NCBI RefSeq assembly: GCF_016756315.1
Contig: NZ_AP024235.1
Span: forward strand, 4,402,001-4,466,000
Origin: Alteromonas sp. KC3
Lineage (GTDB): Bacteria; Pseudomonadota; Gammaproteobacteria; Enterobacterales; Alteromonadaceae
Reading direction: 5' to 3'
DNA: 64,000 nt
Both the position numbers and the translations under genes were made by a program. Position 1 is the stretch's first letter, and each line of letters opens with the position of its first letter. Positions 57,117 to 64,000 of this stretch are shown piece after piece. The notes beneath the pieces were generated by a model. That model saw only the letters and a list, made by a program, of their open reading frames with translations. It was not told the DNA's origin and searched no databases.

Positions 57117-58631
57117 ATGGGCATGGCGGTGGTAAAAACGTTTGCAGGGCAGGGAGTATCTGCGCCAGAAGTACGTGTAGAAATTCACCTTGCTAATGGC
57201 TTGCCGGCCTTTCAGTTGGTAGGTATGGCTGAAACCAGCGTGAAAGAAGCGAGAGAGCGGGTACGCAGCGCCCTCATTAATAGCGGCTTCGACTTCCCTG
57301 CTAAGCGTATTACTGTAAACCTTGCGCCTGCAGATATCCCCAAATTCGGTGGACGCTTCGACCTACCCATTGCTATGGGCATTTTAGCCGCATCAGGTTA
57401 TATCTCTGACACAGCATTACTCAACCTAGCGTTTGTTGGCGAGCTTGGGCTTAACGGCGAGATAAAGCCTGTAAATGGGCTAATTCCTGTTGTAATGGCC
57501 GCGGCGAACGAAGATATACCCCTTATTTACCCGGGCGATAACGACATTGAAGCGGCATTAGTATCGCACGCCACGCGTTATCCTGCCTTTGACCTACTGT
57601 CAGTTTACGAGCACTTAGCGGGAAATAAAACGTTAGCAAAAGGGCAACCCTTTAGTCTGAACCATAAGCCCCAACCGTCAACGGGGTGGGACGACATTAT
57701 TGGGCAAGCCCAAGCCAAACGAGCTCTTATGATCGCCGCCACAGGGTCGCATAATTTACTAATGGTGGGGCCGCCCGGTACAGGAAAAAGCCTTTTAGCC
57801 AGCAGAATGCTATCCCTTCTGCCCGACATGACAGAAGAAGAGGCCCTTGAAGTTGCGGCTATTCATTCGGTGAAAGGCGAACGGCTCAACGCCGAGCAAT
57901 TCTTACAACGGCATTTGCGATCTCCCCATCATACAAGCTCGGCGGTGGCCCTTACCGGAGGAGGTTCACATCCTGTACCGGGTGAGATATCACTGGCACA
58001 CAATGGTATTTTGTTTTTGGATGAGTTTCCTGAATTTGGTCGTAAGGCGTTAGATGTGCTGCGCGAACCATTAGAAACAGGCGATGTACACTTATCTCGC
58101 GCATCAGGCAGTGCCACTTACCCTGCAAATTTTCAGCTTGTGGCAGCCATGAATCCAAGCCCAACAGGCGATATTGACGACAACAGACTTACTCCGCAGC
58201 AGCAATTAAATTACTTAAACCGCTTATCAGGGCCATTGCTTGATAGAATCGATATTCAAGTAGAAGTGCCTCGGTTGCCTGATTACGACTTACCTGCACC
58301 CAGCAATAAACCTGATGACACTTTGTTTCAAACAAAACAATTCGTTGCCGCCGCTCGTCAAAAACAGCTTATGCGCCAAGGCAAGCCCAATGGGGCGCTA
58401 AACGCAGGTGAACTTGCTGACATTTGCAAGCTAACGTCTGCCGACTTACAGTTTTTGCAGGCCGCGGCTAAACAGTTAAATTTATCGATGCGCGTGTTTC
58501 ATCGCACATTGAAGGTGGCCCGCACCATCGCCGATTTACAAGACGAAAGTGCAGTAAGTCGTGCACACATTGCTGAAGCCCTAGGCTATAGAGCGCTAGA
58601 CAACTTAATAAAGCAACTAAGTTCCAATTAG
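57117..58631 (+). CDS. yifB: YifB family Mg chelatase-like AAA ATPase
   Basis: A 504-residue protein of the YifB/ComM family, which in competent bacteria acts as a branch-migration helicase during natural transformation. Order: N-terminal Lon-like domain (VEIHLANGLPAFQLVGMAETSVKEARERVRSAL, NLAPADIPKFGGRFDLPIA), Walker A GPPGTGKS, Walker B LFLDEFPEF, a sensor region AAMNPSP and a C-terminal helical Mg-chelatase domain. The zinc cysteines seen in many YifB proteins after AAMNPSP are missing here (it reads TGDIDDNRLTP). The frame is open from 57063, but ATG 57117 fits the family N-terminus. Ends overlap ilvY's end. Confidence 0.92.
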   Translation: MGMAVVKTFAGQGVSAPEVRVEIHLANGLPAFQLVGMAETSVKEARERVRSALINSGFDFPAKRITVNLAPADIPKFGGRFDLPIAMGILAASGYISDTALLNLAFVGELGLNGEIKPVNGLIPVVMAAANEDIPLIYPGDNDIEAALVSHATRYPAFDLLSVYEHLAGNKTLAKGQPFSLNHKPQPSTGWDDIIGQAQAKRALMIAATGSHNLLMVGPPGTGKSLLASRMLSLLPDMTEEEALEVAAIHSVKGERLNAEQFLQRHLRSPHHTSSAVALTGGGSHPVPGEISLAHNGILFLDEFPEFGRKALDVLREPLETGDVHLSRASGSATYPANFQLVAAMNPSPTGDIDDNRLTPQQQLNYLNRLSGPLLDRIDIQVEVPRLPDYDLPAPSNKPDDTLFQTKQFVAAARQKQLMRQGKPNGALNAGELADICKLTSADLQFLQAAAKQLNLSMRVFHRTLKVARTIADLQDESAVSRAHIAEALGYRALDNLIKQLSSN

Positions 58632-59494
58632 CGCTGTGCGTTGAGCTCCATAAATGCGTTGATAAGAGGCTCGTTTTGTTTATCCTGCAAGCAGCATAAA
58701 CCCAATGCATACGGCTCGATGTCATCAACCTGAATTTGCGTGACGGCATTGGCCATACTCGAATGATCAAGCACTACTTTAGGTACAAATCCCACGCCAC
58801 ATTCAAGCGCCACCATGCTCACAATGGCTTCGTTACCGCCCACGTAGGCATACACATTCGGTCGAATACCGTGTTCAGCAAACCAATGATAGGCGGTTCG
58901 CCGCGTAGGGCCCGTTTCTGGCATGATCACCTGATGCTTGGTCCAGTCCAGTTGACTTAGTTGTGTTAGCCGCCATTCCCGCGGCGCAATCAGTACCAAA
59001 GGCACATTATCAAGAGCAGTGAAATGCAAGTCGGTGGGCATATCAGGCGTGTAAATGGCAATTGAAAGGTCGCACTGTTTGCCTTTCACCTTTTCAATAG
59101 CAAGGGCAGGGTCACCCGTGATAAGACGAATATCAACGCCCGGATGTTGCTGTCTGAATTGTCTGAGCATAGCCGGCAAATGGCTTTGACTGGCGGTAAC
59201 CGAGCAAAATACGCTGAGCTCGCCTTGCAGCGCGTCATTGTCTTCTTTCAAATCTACTTTGAGTTGTTGCCAGTCTTTTAACGCCTGTTTTGAAAATGCC
59301 AACAGCTTATGTCCACTATGGGTTAGCGCCACCTTACGGTTATCCCGTTTAAACAACGTACAACCTAGCTCGTCTTCTAAGCGTTGAATAACGCGGCTTA
59401 GGGTTGAGGGAGACACATACATGGCCTCTGCAGTAATACCAAAATGTAAGCTAGTAGCAAGGTGATTAAAGAGCTGAAGGCTTCTGAAATCCAT
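58628..59494 (-). CDS. ilvY: LysR-type activator IlvY
   Basis: A 288-residue LysR-family regulator. The HTH is near 1-60 ([36 protein letters not shown]) and matches IlvY well, followed by the effector-binding domain ([37 protein letters not shown]). IlvY turns on ilvC when acetolactate or acetohydroxybutyrate builds up. It is divergent from ilvC, the classic arrangement, with a candidate operator in between. Its stop overlaps that of yifB by 4 bases. Confidence 0.93.
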   Translation of the reverse strand: MDFRSLQLFNHLATSLHFGITAEAMYVSPSTLSRVIQRLEDELGCTLFKRDNRKVALTHSGHKLLAFSKQALKDWQQLKVDLKEDNDALQGELSVFCSVTASQSHLPAMLRQFRQQHPGVDIRLITGDPALAIEKVKGKQCDLSIAIYTPDMPTDLHFTALDNVPLVLIAPREWRLTQLSQLDWTKHQVIMPETGPTRRTAYHWFAEHGIRPNVYAYVGGNEAIVSMVALECGVGFVPKVVLDHSSMANAVTQIQVDDIEPYALGLCCLQDKQNEPLINAFMELNAQR

Positions 59495-59507
59495 AATGTT
59501 TCACTTT

Positions 59508-59526
59508 TTGCAATGTTATCTTGCAA
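59508..59526 (+). promoter_or_regulatory. Candidate IlvY operator in the ilvY-ilvC region
   Basis: Two TTGCAA hexamers (59508-59513 and 59521-59526) separated by 7 bases make a LysR-type interrupted palindrome (TTGCA-N9-TGCAA) just upstream of ilvY's start and 125 bases before ilvC. It resembles IlvY operators in form. Confidence 0.55.
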
Positions 59527-59650
59527 ATATATCATTTTCCAAAATAAAAGAAATCTTTTAGTCTCAATACCAAGTCGTCATAGACGAGGTCTATCAACGC
59601 CAAGGTTGGCGTGTGATATCGACAAAAATGAATGTTGTTCGGAAATTTTT

Positions 59651-61129
59651 ATGGCTAATTATTTCAACACCCTGTCACTTCGCCAGCAGTTAGATCAGCT
59701 AGGCCGCTGCCGTTTCATGGCACGCGAAGAATTTGCTGACGGTTGTCAGTTTCTAAAAGGCAAGAAAATTGTCATTGTAGGCTGCGGCGCGCAGGGCCTT
59801 AACCAAGGCTTGAATATGCGTGACTCAGGGTTGGATGTTTCTTATGCGCTGCGCCAAGCAGCCATTGATGAGCAACGCGACTCTTACAAACGCGCTACCA
59901 GCAATGGTTTCACTGTTGGTACTTATCAGGAGCTTATTCCTGATGCAGATTTAGTATACAACCTAACCCCAGATAAGCAGCACGCAAGTGTGGTTGAGGC
60001 AGTAATGCCACTTATGAAAGAAGGGGCAACGCTGAGTTACTCACATGGCTTCAACATTGTTGAAGAGGGCCAACAGATTCGTAGCGACATTACTGTTGTT
60101 ATGTGTGCACCCAAAAGTCCAGGCTCAGAAGTACGTGAAGAATATAAGCGTGGCTTTGGTGTTCCTACACTAATTGCTGTGCACCCAGAGAACGACCCTG
60201 AAGGTAAAGGCTGGGACACTGCCAAAGCACTAGCAAGTGCAACAGGTGGCGACCGTGCAGGTGTACTTGAGTCATCGTTTGTGGCTGAAGTGAAATCTGA
60301 CCTTATGGGTGAGCAAACCATTTTGTGCGGTATGCAACAAGTAGCGGCAGTGCTTGCGTTTGAGAAAATGGTTGATGACGGCATTGACCCCGGTTACGCA
60401 GGTGCACTTATTCAGTATGGTTTAGAAGCTATTACTGAAGCACTTAAGATTGGCGGCGTGACCAACATGATGGACCGTCTGTCTAACCCTGCAAAAGTGA
60501 AAGCATTTGAGCTTTCTGAACAATTGACTGATTTACTTCGTCCGCTATTTGAAAAGCACCAAGACGACATCATCAGCGGTGAGTTCTCTCGCACAATGAT
60601 GGAAGACTGGGCAAACGGCGATGCTAACCTACTTAAATGGCGTGCAGAAACTGGTGAAACCGCGTTTGAAAATGCACCCGCTTTTGAAGGTGAAATCAGC
60701 GAACAAGAATTCTTTGACCACGGCATCTTGTTAGTTGCCATGATCAAATGTGGTGTTGAAGTTGCGTTCGACGTAATGGTAGAAGCCGGTATTCTTCCAG
60801 AGTCTGCGTACTATGAATCACTACATGAAACACCACTAATTTCAAACACCATTGCGCGTAAGCGTTTGTATGAAATGAACGTGGTAATTTCTGACACTGC
60901 GGAATATGGAAACTACTTATTTGCCAATGCGGCAATTCCAATTTTGCGTGAGAAATTTATGCCTGCGATTGACACAAGTGTGATTGGTAAGGGTTTGAAT
61001 GTTACTTCTAATCAAGTAGAGAACAAACGCCTTGTTGAAATTAACGAAGCCATTCGTTCACACGGTGTGGAATCGGTAGGTAAAACCTTACGTGGCTACA
61101 TGACTGACATGAAAGCCATTATAGGTTAA
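59651..61129 (+). CDS. ilvC: Ketol-acid reductoisomerase IlvC (long class II form)
   Basis: Converts acetolactate and acetohydroxybutyrate to dihydroxy acids with NADPH. 492 residues, the long enterobacterial-type class II enzyme with a duplicated C-terminal knotted domain. The NADPH-binding GCGAQG is at 44-49, preceded by GKKIVIV. Acidic metal ligands lie in [12 protein letters not shown] and the second-half [24 protein letters not shown]. The ATG at 59651 starts [20 protein letters not shown] as in E. coli; an open frame reaches back to 59462 into the regulatory region and is rejected. Controlled by divergent ilvY. Confidence 0.96.
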   Translation: MANYFNTLSLRQQLDQLGRCRFMAREEFADGCQFLKGKKIVIVGCGAQGLNQGLNMRDSGLDVSYALRQAAIDEQRDSYKRATSNGFTVGTYQELIPDADLVYNLTPDKQHASVVEAVMPLMKEGATLSYSHGFNIVEEGQQIRSDITVVMCAPKSPGSEVREEYKRGFGVPTLIAVHPENDPEGKGWDTAKALASATGGDRAGVLESSFVAEVKSDLMGEQTILCGMQQVAAVLAFEKMVDDGIDPGYAGALIQYGLEAITEALKIGGVTNMMDRLSNPAKVKAFELSEQLTDLLRPLFEKHQDDIISGEFSRTMMEDWANGDANLLKWRAETGETAFENAPAFEGEISEQEFFDHGILLVAMIKCGVEVAFDVMVEAGILPESAYYESLHETPLISNTIARKRLYEMNVVISDTAEYGNYLFANAAIPILREKFMPAIDTSVIGKGLNVTSNQVENKRLVEINEAIRSHGVESVGKTLRGYMTDMKAIIG

Positions 61130-61167
61130 GACAGTTTCTGTCGTTAGGTGCTTAACTAAGCCCTCTT

Positions 61168-61194
61168 GCCCGACCATTTTGGTCGGGCTTTTTT
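61168..61194 (+). terminator. Intrinsic terminator of ilvC
   Basis: GCCCGACC (61168-61175) pairs with GGTCGGGC (61181-61188) around a 5-base loop, followed by six T's. Confidence 0.92.
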
Positions 61195-61341
61195 ATGCGC
61201 GACGTAAAGTATATTAGTTGTCCATTGACGTCTTACTTTGGCCTTTTCGACGCGGCGTGAACTTGTGGGCCGAGGCGCTTGACAACTGCGCCGATGCTCA
61301 CGTAATCTTTGCCGCTTTATTGAACTAACAAGGATTGTTTA

Positions 61342-61839
61342 ATGTGTGATGTTTCGCATTTTCGCCCAATCTCCCCTCTTATTATCGCCGTATTAACTGT
61401 TGCTACATTTAGCTTTACACCTCTTTTTGCAGCTGCCCAAGATTATGAGACCAATTATAAATACGATAGTCGAGGTAGGTTGATAGACGCCACCGACCAA
61501 TCACAAAAATCAAACAAATACGCCTATGATAATGCAGGCAACAGAGTTGCAACTGCCGATGAAACTGAATCATTAGTACCTCGCCCGAATATCACATCTT
61601 TTACCGGACCTTCAAGTGTAAATACAGGCACTAGAGTAACCTTAAGCTGGATATCTACTAGCACAACTCATTGCAAAATAGACGGTGATGTTAGCTATAC
61701 CAACCTACCATCTATTGGTAACGTGTCGTTTGTGGTGAATAGCAATATTGGCTTGCTTCTAACTTGTAGTTACGGGAGCGAAAAAGATACTGCCAGCAAA
61801 CTAATCCGTGTTATTAGCTCAAGCGGCCCATTATTCTAA
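61342..61839 (+). CDS. Small secreted protein with RHS/YD motifs
   Basis: A 165-residue protein. Residues about 1-32 form a signal peptide (ending FAAAQDYE). The next 35 residues hold two YD-repeat motifs (KYDSRGRLIDA and YAYDNAGNRVA), which are usually found in long arrays in RHS proteins. The C-terminal ~85 residues (PRPNITSFTGPSSVNTGTRVTLSWISTS onward) form a small Ig-like beta domain with two cysteines. AAGGA is 7 bases before the ATG. It stands directly before the large RHS gene and may be a companion or a broken-off RHS end. No named family. Confidence 0.65.
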   Translation: MCDVSHFRPISPLIIAVLTVATFSFTPLFAAAQDYETNYKYDSRGRLIDATDQSQKSNKYAYDNAGNRVATADETESLVPRPNITSFTGPSSVNTGTRVTLSWISTSTTHCKIDGDVSYTNLPSIGNVSFVVNSNIGLLLTCSYGSEKDTASKLIRVISSSGPLF

Positions 61840-61869
61840 TTACGTGCAACTCACAGACTGTTATTCATT

Positions 61870-64000
61870 ATGCTAAATTTTAAATCCATTTCGAATGGCT
61901 TCGTCACACTGACTGTTGCCGCATTGATTTTATTACTCACTTCATTTAATGCACTGGCTAGCCTATCTGGCAACGTAGTACATACTGAATTTACACAACT
62001 AAAGCCGGAACACCTTGCGCCTGATGTAAATGGCGTTGACCTGATAACAGGGAAGTACTACGCCGACTACCCAACATTAAGTATTCCAGCAGCTCCCAAT
62101 CTGTCTTTTAAATCAGTACAGCAGTTTACAGGGATGCTAAACGTTACTTTATATAGAAATACTTCTAATACTACGCAGTTTATAGAGCGTACCGAAAAAA
62201 TTTCATTAACTTATGGAAGAAGTGTTTCAGAATCGTTCACTTGTGTTACTCATGAGTGTTCGCCTTCAACGCCTACTGGCTCAAGATTGTTGAGCAACCT
62301 CAATGGTAAAGTATTCGTTTACAAGCAAGGAAGTACAGGCATCCACGTTGTTTACAATCTGGAGTCGTCATTGTTCACTAACAACGACTTAACCAAGCCT
62401 GAGCACACTGTTGGCAACTACTACATCAGTACAATTACATTCCCGAACGGCGAACGTTTAGATTTTGATTATGACACCTATACATATTCATATCCGTCAG
62501 CTGTTGGTCAAAAAATTAAATACTATCGTCCAACAACTGTAACATCATCGACGGGTTACAAACTTGATATTACGTATAGAACAAACAACATTACCAACGG
62601 CTGGGGCGATGTATCTACTGCTACCATAACAAAAGTTGGAAGTAGTGTAGCACTCGCTAAACATACCTACAGCAGTGGCAGCGTAACCGACTTAAATGGC
62701 AGAACTTGGCAAACATCAGGTTTTGGTAATGGTCTTGGCTATTCAGATTACGCGGCGAATTACACACTAAAACAGCCCTCTTCCTCTATTAACCAGCTAC
62801 ACATTACGTCTGCCAATCAAAACCACGGGCCAACCACCCATCAATTTTTTGTAACCAGTGTAAAAAGAGCTGGGCAAACCTTCAATTACGATTACTTAGC
62901 TGCTGGAAGTGGCCTATCGGCTAGCACTCAGGTAAAGCAAGTTACAATTACGGGTCCAGAAGGGTATTTTCGCGACGTAGAGATAGGCGATTATGGCTCC
63001 TATGGCAGACGAATCACATCTGACACCGATGCACTAGGAAACACTACACAATATACGTGGGACAAAGGGTTAGTTAAAACCATCACCTTTCCGGAAGGTA
63101 ACCGCATTGCTTATCAGTACGACGGGCTAGGTAATATCACTAAAGTTACAACCTCCGTTAAACCAGGCCAATCAGGGTCAAATATAATAGAGCAGGCACA
63201 CTACCCAGTAAATTGTGCTGACCTTGTTTGTTTTAGACCTGATTGGACAAAAGATGCTGAGGGTAAAACAACAACTTATACCTTCGCCAGTCACGGCGGA
63301 ATGCTAACAAAAACAGAGCCTGTTGGCCAAAGCGGGCAGTCACGCATTACCACACAAGAGTGGGACACCAACAACGCTGGTATAACTCTTCTTCGCTCTG
63401 TATCTGTATGCGGTAGTCAAGAGTGCGGCACTGAGAAAGAGCAAATTACCCAATACGAGTATTGGAACGATACTGCATTACCGAAAACAATCACGCGAAC
63501 CAATGGCAAATTTTCAGCATCTGAAGTAACAACTTACACCTACTATGAGGATGGCCGAGTTAAAACGGCTGATGGCCCGTTAAGTGGAAGCAGCGATAAA
63601 ACGCACTATCGCTATGACGCATCGGGCCGTTTAACGTGGGAAATTGGCCCTAAAAACAGTAACAACCGCTACGTAACGAAGCGTACTACATATCGCAGTC
63701 AAGATAATCAGGCAAATGTTGTTGAAACTGGTACGTTAACCAGTACCACTTCGACTTCGCTGAGTGTGAAATCTAAAGTGGTAAATGGCTTTAACAGCTA
63801 TGGTTTACTAACGTCGAGAAAGAACTATTTAGGGAGCAGTATTGAAGGCTACCTGCAATTTAGTTACGACGGTTTAAACAGGCAAGAGTGCGCTGTTACA
63901 CGCATGAATAAGAGCCGCTTTAACTACAGTATGCCGTCTGCATGCCAACTTGGCCAAGAGGGTGACGAAGGACCAGACCGTATTGTAGTTACCACCTACA
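61870..64000 (+). CDS. Large secreted RHS-repeat protein, N-terminal part
   Basis: A frame open from the ATG at 61870 to the right edge (710 residues so far, no stop), so the gene continues beyond the window. Residues about 1-35 form a signal peptide (ending NALASLSGN). The first ~370 residues show few repeats. From about residue 380 on, RHS/YD-type repeats appear: DALGNTTQYTWDKGLVKTI, IAYQYDGLGNITKV (near 415), YTYYEDGRVKTADGP (near 556), YRYDASGRLTWEIGP (near 580) and FSYDGLNRQECA (near 664). RHS proteins form a shell around a variable C-terminal domain, often a toxin. That end is not visible. No good ribosome site; coupled reading from the gene upstream is possible. Confidence 0.8.
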   Translation, partial: MLNFKSISNGFVTLTVAALILLLTSFNALASLSGNVVHTEFTQLKPEHLAPDVNGVDLITGKYYADYPTLSIPAAPNLSFKSVQQFTGMLNVTLYRNTSNTTQFIERTEKISLTYGRSVSESFTCVTHECSPSTPTGSRLLSNLNGKVFVYKQGSTGIHVVYNLESSLFTNNDLTKPEHTVGNYYISTITFPNGERLDFDYDTYTYSYPSAVGQKIKYYRPTTVTSSTGYKLDITYRTNNITNGWGDVSTATITKVGSSVALAKHTYSSGSVTDLNGRTWQTSGFGNGLGYSDYAANYTLKQPSSSINQLHITSANQNHGPTTHQFFVTSVKRAGQTFNYDYLAAGSGLSASTQVKQVTITGPEGYFRDVEIGDYGSYGRRITSDTDALGNTTQYTWDKGLVKTITFPEGNRIAYQYDGLGNITKVTTSVKPGQSGSNIIEQAHYPVNCADLVCFRPDWTKDAEGKTTTYTFASHGGMLTKTEPVGQSGQSRITTQEWDTNNAGITLLRSVSVCGSQECGTEKEQITQYEYWNDTALPKTITRTNGKFSASEVTTYTYYEDGRVKTADGPLSGSSDKTHYRYDASGRLTWEIGPKNSNNRYVTKRTTYRSQDNQANVVETGTLTSTTSTSLSVKSKVVNGFNSYGLLTSRKNYLGSSIEGYLQFSYDGLNRQECAVTRMNKSRFNYSMPSACQLGQEGDEGPDRIVVTTY

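Noticed and set aside
59462..59650. N-terminal extension of ilvC
   Set aside because: It crosses the operator region and ilvY start; the MANYFNTL start matches known IlvC proteins.
1..64000. tRNA, rRNA, CRISPR array, insertion sequence or prophage
   Set aside because: I found no transposase, integrase, phage structural protein, regularly spaced repeat or tRNA-like cloverleaf by reading; a tool-based scan would be needed to exclude small RNA genes.

Overview
The window looks like chromosomal DNA of a marine gammaproteobacterium of the order Alteromonadales, most likely Alteromonas or a close relative. This is inferred from the protein families (OpgGH, NudE, CysQ, YheSTUV, SlyX/FkpA, GreB/Tex, BioH/ComF/NfuA, caa3-type Cox cluster, LexA/PlsB, IlvDA/IlvYC) and from gene order that matches several short E. 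coli-type synteny blocks. I saw no rRNA, tRNA, CRISPR array, insertion sequence or phage gene. Most genes are ordinary core genes; the accessory material sits as insertions between conserved neighbours.

Layout. 1-6.7 kb: the end of a DUF945 gene, a secreted metallo-beta-lactamase-fold hydrolase, a Sad-type aldehyde dehydrogenase, the nucleotide house-cleaning genes yjjX and yrfG, divergent nudE-cysQ, and a YceI protein. 6.8-10.4 kb: opgG-opgH for periplasmic glucans. 11-16 kb: an outer-membrane barrel, then the yheU-yheT-TIGR02444-yheS block with divergent yheV. 15.9-19.3 kb: an accessory insertion between yheV and slyX-fkpA, holding a double-glycine bacteriocin-like peptide with a translationally coupled membrane partner, a DUF748 protein, a 52-residue acidic CxxxC peptide and a WD40 lipoprotein. 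20.5-25.4 kb: greB, tex, and a flagellar-rod-like small protein paired with a SprA-type metalloprotease. 25.5-30.6 kb: bioH, comF, nfuA, with a large M14 peptidase inserted. 31-36 kb: small metabolic genes (racemase, VOC, methyltransferase, MATE pump, polysaccharide deacetylase, GNAT).

35.4-44.6 kb is a long minus-strand respiratory cluster transcribed coxB-coxA-ctaG-coxC-surf1-thioredoxin-like gene-ctaA-cyoE-sco-GNAT. It encodes a cytochrome c oxidase, its copper insertion (Cox11, Sco) and heme A synthesis (CyoE makes heme O, CtaA converts it to heme A, Surf1 helps insertion). Several start/stop overlaps in the distal half suggest translational coupling. A plus-strand DUF2909 membrane protein interrupts the strand order. 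45.2-52.2 kb holds lexA with tandem SOS boxes, a giant FG-GAP lipoprotein and plsB. 52.4-61.2 kb holds branched-chain amino-acid genes (ilvD-ilvA; ilvY divergent from ilvC) with a TRIC channel and yifB. The right edge (61.3-64 kb) holds a small secreted RHS-motif protein and the start of a large secreted RHS-repeat protein that runs off the window.

The most unusual signals are the bacteriocin-like pair at 15.9-16.3 kb, the RHS pair at the right edge, the small unlisted CxxxC gene at 17.8 kb, and several perfect inverted repeats in the leaders of the coxB, coxA-ctaG and outer-membrane-barrel transcripts.
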